64,000 nucleotides of DNA, from positions 30,380,001 through 30,444,000 of the forward strand of contig NC_088340.1 in the NCBI RefSeq assembly GCF_036884655.1, given 5' to 3'. The DNA is from Musa acuminata AAA Group. Lineage: Eukaryota; Streptophyta; Magnoliopsida; Zingiberales; Musaceae. Within the stretch, counting starts at the first letter, position 1; each line of letters begins with the position of its first letter. The notes under the pieces are model-generated. The model saw only the letters and a list, made by a program, of their open reading frames with translations, made no database searches and was not told the DNA's origin. Both the position numbers and the translations under genes were made by a program. Below, piece after piece: positions 58,137-64,000 of the stretch.

Positions 58137-59891
58137 TGTTGAATCTCGGATTTTGATGATGAAGTCAATTGTCATTTGTTGTCTAATCTATGTGTTGAGA
58201 TAAGTGTGTAGGATTAACTACGATGAAAGTTAGACATGCAGCAGGAGTTGCGCCGGAGTCATGACAATGATCACGTTGGGAGTTCGAGAGCTCGACGGAA
58301 GTTCGGACAGTCGTCGGAGGTTCTGCGGGAACAAATCCGGGAAGTCCATAAGCTTGCCAAAGAAGCTCGTCGGAACTCATCAAGTGTACCGTCGCAAGTC
58401 CAGGAGTTTGTCGGAAGTCCGCAGGAGCATCACCGAGGGTTCATCGGATGATCGACGGAAGTTCACCGGAAACTCGCCGGAAGAAGCGATTGACGCACCG
58501 GAGCAAGCCAGAGAAATTGTCTTAGGATTTATCGTAGTTAGCATAATGATTAAGTTATAAATGGGAGGTGATCCCATTAGCTTAATCTTGGGGCAATTGG
58601 GCCCCTGAAAAACCCAAAATGGGCCGAATGGATCTACCCATTCGGACCCTGATTGCTGTAGGAGGTGCAACCGCCCAAGCCAGGAGGTAGCACCGCTTGG
58701 GCTAAGTCTCCCAGGGAGACTGGGCGGTGCAACCACCCTAGCCAGGAGGTAGCACCACCTGGGCTTAGTCTCCGAGCGAGACTGGGCGGTGCAACCTCTC
58801 CTGACAGGAGGTAGCACCGCCTGAGCTCAGTCTTCGAGCTCTAGCAAGCGGTGCAACCGCCCCAGTAAGGAGGTGCAACCGCTTGAGCTCGGTCTTTGAT
58901 CTCTGGCAGAGAGGTGCAACCGCCCCTGACAGAGGTGGCACCGCCCAGGGGCTTAGTCTTCGAGCTCTGCCAGGCGGTGCAACCGCCCCAGTTAGGAGGT
59001 GCAACCGCTTGATCCCGGAATTCCGGGAATTGACAGTTTTGAGCTCCAAATTTGAACTGGGTTGGGGCCTATAAATACCCCACCCATTTAGTACTGAAAG
59101 AGAATAACTAACACTCGAAATCTTGATCTTTTTCTGTGATTCTTAGAGCTCAAAATTGTTGAAAAGGCCAAAAGTTCTCCTCCCTCTGTTCTTCAAGTTT
59201 TGAGTTGTAAAGAGAGGAGAGAAAATTTCTGTAAGGGTTGTCTCCTAAGCCCGTCAAAAGGAGTGAAATTGTAAAAGGGTGGTTGGCCTTCGCCTATTGA
59301 AGGAAGGCCTCTAGTTGATGTCGGTGACCTCGTCGGTGGAGGAAGCTAAAAGTGGAGTAGGTCAAGATTGACCGAACCACTCTAAATCTCGGTTTGCATT
59401 TACTTTGAGCAGTTTATCTTTACTGCAAACCTCCTAAATAGCTACTGCCTTCTACGCTTTTACGAACGAGTTTCTAAGTTCAGAACTTTCCAAATCTACG
59501 TTTAGACGTAAATCAGCTTTTTCGTACGATCATTACATTTCAGTTTACGTTTACGTTTTGATTTCAATCATAACTGCAAACTGCCTTCTACGCATTTATA
59601 AAACGTATCTCAAAGTTCAGTATCCTCAAAATTGGCATTTAGACATAAACCGGTTTTATCGTACGAATGTCGCATTTCAGTTTGCGCTTGCATTCTGATT
59701 TTTATCATAAACTGCAAACTGCCTTCGTAGATTTACTTTAACGTCATCTTAAGTTAAAGTAATCTTAGAATCGGCTTTAAATCGAAATCGTTTTTATCAA
59801 ACGAACGCAGCTTTCGATTTTAATAGTGAAAGATTTCCGCTACACTAATTCACCCCCCCCCCCCCCCCTCTTAGTGCTCTTGATCCTAACA
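58137..59891 (+). repeat. S7 5' LTR
   Basis: It runs from TGTTGAATCTCGG to GATCCTAACA. It lacks the ~330-base U3 block of S3 and has fewer 17-base-type repeats. Palindrome array at about 58665-59010, TATAAATA at 59070-59077, hairpin GGTCA..TGACC at 59360-59373, and a run of 16 C at 59853-59868 near the 3' end. Confidence 0.92.
59070..59077 (+). promoter_or_regulatory. TATA box of S7 5' LTR
   Basis: TATAAATA in the context GGCCTATAAATACCCCACCC is the same as in S3. It lies just downstream of the palindrome array. Confidence 0.8.
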
Positions 59892-59893
59892 AT

Positions 59894-59905
59894 TGGTATC
59901 AGAGC
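59894..59905 (+). promoter_or_regulatory. S7 primer-binding site
   Basis: TGGTATCAGAGC, two bases after the LTR, is an unchanged tRNA-Met complement. Confidence 0.9.
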
Positions 59906-59941
59906 GGGGTTAACTCTCAAACGGATTAAAACCCAAGAGAG

Positions 59942-61522
59942 ATGGCTTACGCCGGAAACCAAGAGGGCCATTCTATTACACATTCACCCATGTTCAATGG
60001 GACGGACTACACCTATTGGAAGACCCGAATGAGGATCTTTCTTATTTCTATGGATTTTGAACTTTGGAATCTTGTCGAAAATGGTTTTTCGAAGTCTTCT
60101 CTTCCAATGATCGATTGGAATGACTTGGAGAAGAAGGCTTTCGCTTTTAATGCAAAGGCTATGAATGCCTTATTTTGTGCACTTGATAAAAATGAGTTTA
60201 ATCGTGTTTCGATTTGTGAAACCGCATTTGATATTTGGCACACACTCGAAGTGACTCATGAAGGCACAAGTAGAGTGAAAGAGTCAAAAATCAATCTTTT
60301 GCTACACTCTTTTGAACTTTTCCGGATGAAACTAAGTGAGACTATTGGCGACATGTTTACCCGTTTCACGGATGTCGTCAACGGTCTAAAAGGACTCAGA
60401 AAAAGTTTTTCAGATTTTGAGCTCGTAAATAAGATTCTAAGATCCCTTCCTAAAAGTTGGGATCCTAAAGTCACTGCTATTCAAGAGGCGAAAGATCTAA
60501 ACAACTTCCCTCTTGAAGAACTAATTGGGTCATTAATGACCTATGAGATGACTTGCAAAGCTCATGAAGAGCAAGAAGACATCCTTCCAAAGAACAGGAA
60601 GGATATGGCATTTAGAACTTCAGAAGACCACTTGAGAGAAAACTCAAGTGATGAGGACTGTGACGATGACTTAGCACTTCTAACAAGAAAATTTAAAAAA
60701 TTCATTAAAAGAAACAAGTTTAAAAATGACAAAAAAAAAAAACTTGAACCCAAAAAGGACCAAGTCATTTGCTATGAGTGCAAAAAGCCGGGACACTACA
60801 AGAGTGATTGTCCCTAAATCAAAAAGAGAACACCAAAGAAGAAGGCGCTCAAAGCAACATGAGATGATTCAAGCGCATCCGAAGAAGAGCAGTCCAACAC
60901 CGAGCAAGTTGCTCATTACGCCCTAATGGCCATCGGAGAAGAGGTAACGGATTTAATTGATGTAGATTTACCTTATCATGAATTATTAAATGCTTTCCAT
61001 GAATTATTTGATGAATGTAAGACAATTAGTAGAAAATATAAATTGCTAAAAACAGAGCATGATAGTCTTATTTGTAATTTCGATAAGTTAAAAGTTGAAT
61101 ATCATGATAGTTTAAGCTCATGCATAAAATGCCATGATCTAGAAACTCTCCAAAAGGAAAACTTGCTACTTAAGGACACCTTGAAGAAATTCGAGGTTGG
61201 TAGCAAGTCATTAAACATGATCCTTGCAAACAAGGGTCACGTTCCCAAAAGAAGTGGAATTGGATTTGTGAGAAGTCCTCACCAAAATCCAACCACTTTT
61301 ATAAAAGGCCCCATCTTACATGTTTGACACCAAAGCAAATGCAACTTTTGTTGCAAACTTAGACACAAAATGCATTATTGTCCATTCAAGAAGATGAGTC
61401 CGAATAAATTAATTTGGGTCCTTAAAGGAGCCATGATAAACTCTATGCAACATGATAAACAATGTAGATCTATCTTTGAGGCACCTAAAAGCAAATGGGT
61501 ACCTAAAAATCATCCTTTCTTG
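59942..61522 (+). pseudogene. S7 gag, three nonsense codons
   Basis: ATG at 59942 (MAYAGNQEGHS) opens the gag domain (NGTDYTYWKTRM, AKAMNALFCALDKNEF, GDMFTRFTDVVNG, PKSWDPKVTAIQEA), the acidic patch NSSDEDCDDD and an intact knuckle CYECKKPGHYKSDC. Stops at 60815 (TAA for Gln), 60860 (TGA for Trp) and 61325 (TGA for Ser) break it without shifting the frame. The coiled-coil part (60926-61327) and a decayed second knuckle (CNFCCKLRHKMHYC, Gly lost) follow. It ends PKNHPFL before UAG at 61523-61525. Confidence 0.92.
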
Positions 61523-64000
61523 TAGAAACCCACACCATCACAAGCTAGGAGCAAGAGATGGTACCTTGATAGTGGATGCTCAAGGCATATGACCGGAGAT
61601 CCATCTCAATTCTCTAAGCTCACTAGCATAGACGAAGGCTATGTCACCTTCGGAGACAACAACAAGGGTAAAATCATTGGCAAAGGAACCATAGGTAACA
61701 AATCCAACTTCTTTATTGAAGATGTTTTGTTAGTTGATGGTTTAAAACATAACCTCTTGAGCATTAGTCAATTATGTGATAAAGGATACATTGTAAGATT
61801 CGAATCTAATGCTTGCATCATTGAAAAACCACACAAAAACATGTCTATTATTGCATTAAAACAAAATAACGTATACACTATTGACATCAATGATTTGTGT
61901 AATGAAATGTGTTTTTCGGTTTTGAATGAGGATGCTTGGCTATGGCATAGAAGATTAGGTCATGTAGCATGAAACTAATCACTCAAATATCATCTAAAGA
62001 TCTTGTAAGAGGAATTCCTCATATCAAGTTCATCAAAGATAATATATGTGATGCTTGCCAATTAGGTAAACAAATTAAGGGTAGTTTCAAATCTAAGAAT
62101 CAAATAAGCACCTCTAGGCCCTTACAATTGATCCATATGGATTTGTTCGGACCAATCTCTACATCAAGCCTAGGAGGTAGCAAATATGCCTTCGTTATTG
62201 TGGATGACTATAGTAGATACACATGGACTTACTTCTTAAAACAGAAAAATGAATGCTTTAGATTTTTTACCAAGTTTTGTAAACATGTTCAAAACAAGAA
62301 GGGTTCTATGATTTCGTCAATTAGAAGTGATCATGGTGGAGAATTTCAAAACCATGATTTCCAAGAATTCTGTGAACTCAATGGATACAACCATAATTTC
62401 TCTACTCCAAGAAATCCTCAACAAAATGGAGTATTAGAAAGAAAAAATCAAAATTTACAAGAAATGGCAAGAACCATGTTGAATGAACATAGCCTACCCA
62501 AATATTTTTGGGCCGAAGCCGTAAACACTGCATGCTATATTTTGAATAGAGTTCTAGTTAGACCCTTACTCACCAAAACACCTTATGAGTTATGGAACAA
62601 CAAAAAACCCAATGTTTCATATTTTAAAGTCTTTGGGTGTAAATGCTTTATCTTGAATGAAAAAGATAACTTAGGAAAATTTGATCCTAAATCCGATGAA
62701 GGAATCTTTCTTGGTTATTCTTCGGTTTCTAAAGCTTTTCGTATCTTCAATAAAAGAACATTAATTATTGAAGAATCCATTCATGTTGTTTTCAATGAGA
62801 TTTCCGAAATCAGGAAAAACGATTTTGATGATGATGTTAATTTCGATTCCTTGAATTTAAATAAAACCCCGTCTCCAACTAGCAACTTGAATGCATCAAC
62901 TTCCGAAACATCCTTACCCAAGGATTGGAAGTATGTAGATGCTCATCCTAAGGAGCTAATCTTAGGAGACACATCAAAGGGGGTTCAAACACGATCCTCT
63001 CTTAAAAATTTTTGTGCCAACACCGCTTTTCTCTCCCAAATTGAACCCAAATGTGTTGACGAAGCCATGAAAGATGATTCATGGATTATCGCAATGCAAG
63101 ATGAATTAAATCAATTTGAGAGAAATGAGGTGTGGAAGCTTATTCCTAGGCCAAATGACCATTTAGTTATTGGTACTAAATGGGTCTTTAGAAACAAGCA
63201 AGATGAAAATGGTATCGTGGTTAGAAACAATGCTAGACTAGTGGCCAAAGGTTTCAATCAAGAAGAAGGTATCGATTACGAAGAAACCTTCGCTCCTGTG
63301 GCTCGATTAGAAGCCATAAGGATGCTCCTTGCCTACGCTAGTAGTAATAATTTTAAGCTATTTCAAATGGATGTTAAAAGCGCTTTTCTTAATGGTTTTA
63401 TTTCTGAAGAAGTCTATGTAGAACAACCTCCTGGATTTGAAAATAATAGCCTCCCTAATCATGTGTTTAGATTAACTAAAGCTCTCTATGGTTTAAAACA
63501 AGCTCCGAGGGCTTGGTATGAGAGACTTAGTTCTTTTCTTATTGAAAATAATTTCATAAAAGGCAAAGTTGATACTACATTATTCATCAAGAATTTTGAA
63601 AATAATTTTCTCATTGTTCAGATTTATGTTGATGATATTATCTTTGGTTCTATGAATGAATCTCTTTGTGAATCTTTTGCTAAAACTATGAGTCTTGAAT
63701 TTGAAATGAGTTTAATGGGAGAGTTAACATTCTTCTTAGGTTTACAAATCAAACAACTAAGCAATGGCATCTTTATTAGTCAAACTAAATATGCTATGAA
63801 TTTACTAAAAAAGTTTAATATGAATAACTCAAAAGCTATTGACACTCCTATGAGCACCTCCACTAAGTTAGAAATTGATGAAAGTGGAGAAAGTTTCGAT
63901 CAAAAAACTTATAGGGGTATGATAGGATGTTTACTTTACCTTACTGCAACTAGACCAGACATCATGTTCAATGTAGGACTTTGTGCTAGATTTCAGTCAA
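61523..64000 (+). pseudogene. S7 pol, one frameshift, open to the window edge
   Basis: Pol follows the in-frame UAG at 61523. The first frame (to 61972) covers the protease end ([14 protein letters not shown]) and the first half of the zinc site. A one-base deletion near 61963 shifts the frame. From ATG 61969 the next frame is open over about 677 codons to position 64000: CDACQLGKQ, integrase core with all three acidic residues ([27 protein letters not shown]), linker, and RT with [16 protein letters not shown] and YVDDIIFGS, ending in the segment LYLTATRPD. RNase H lies outside the window. It is the best-preserved pol here. Confidence 0.93.

Larger units (their letters stand above)
58137..64000 (+). 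mobile_element. S7: Sirevirus, 5' part, continuing beyond the window
   Basis: 5' LTR 58137-59891, primer-binding site, gag, UAG and pol are present. The element runs off the right edge within RT, so the 3' LTR and target duplication cannot be checked (left flank atatt). Its LTR shares long blocks with S3, and its pol matches S2. Confidence 0.92.

Overview
This window is plant nuclear DNA made almost entirely of LTR retrotransposons inserted into one another. I see no host gene, rRNA or tRNA gene, CRISPR array or prokaryotic signal. Primer-binding sites complementary to initiator tRNA-Met, Sirevirus-type Ty1/copia polyproteins, chromovirus-type Ty3/gypsy polyproteins and a plant-transposon-type accessory reading frame all indicate a flowering plant. 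The species cannot be fixed from the sequence.

Layout. (1) The oldest layer is a minus-strand Ty1/copia element (Tork-like, lineage uncertain). Its RNase H (914-1284) and reverse transcriptase (36802-37045) fragments fit together in reading frame. (2) It is split by a minus-strand, short-LTR Ty3/gypsy element, GA(-). GA(-) survives as a 3' LTR fragment (1285-1490) and a gag/5' leader/5' LTR block (33321-36801). (3) Inside GA(-) lie two partial minus-strand Sirevirus elements, S1 (1491-3938) and S2 (3939-9641), and then a chromovirus array GB (9642-33320). GB is arranged LTR-internal-LTR-internal-LTR. (4) The middle GB LTR is split by S3 (16731-25402, + strand), a complete Sirevirus-type element with a gag but no pol, flanked by AACAT on both sides. 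(5) The GA(-) 5' LTR holds a solo Sirevirus LTR, S4 (35332-36599, duplication TCCTA). (6) From 37401 a second gypsy element of the same family, GA(+), runs on the plus strand. Its leader is split by S5 (38420-56133, + strand Sirevirus, duplication ATTCC). S5's accessory reading frame is split by S6 (45362-53536, minus-strand Sirevirus, duplication CATAA). (7) GA(+) ends inside its reverse transcriptase region where S7 (58137 to the window end, + strand Sirevirus) begins. S7 has the most open pol here.

How the parts relate. S2 and S7 look like the autonomous partners of the pol-less S3: their LTRs share long blocks with S3, and the S3 interior downstream of gag matches the S2 region just after pol. 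S5 and S6 form a second Sirevirus subfamily. In S5, S6 and S7 gag and pol are separated by one in-frame UAG, which suggests stop-codon readthrough. S5 also carries a third reading frame downstream of pol. It is preceded by a TATA box and by copies of the GC-rich palindrome otherwise seen only in the U3 part of the Sirevirus LTRs. The two GB internal regions share the same loss of RNase H and the integrase N-terminus, plus several identical stops and frameshifts, so they descend from one defective ancestor.

Most protein-coding parts are pseudogenes. The least damaged are S6 (three nonsense codons and a changed integrase catalytic residue) and the S7 pol (one frameshift, then open to the window edge). 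All boundaries were read by eye from terminal TG..CA, primer-binding sites, polypurine tracts and target-site duplications. Sequence similarities are by-eye comparisons within this window.
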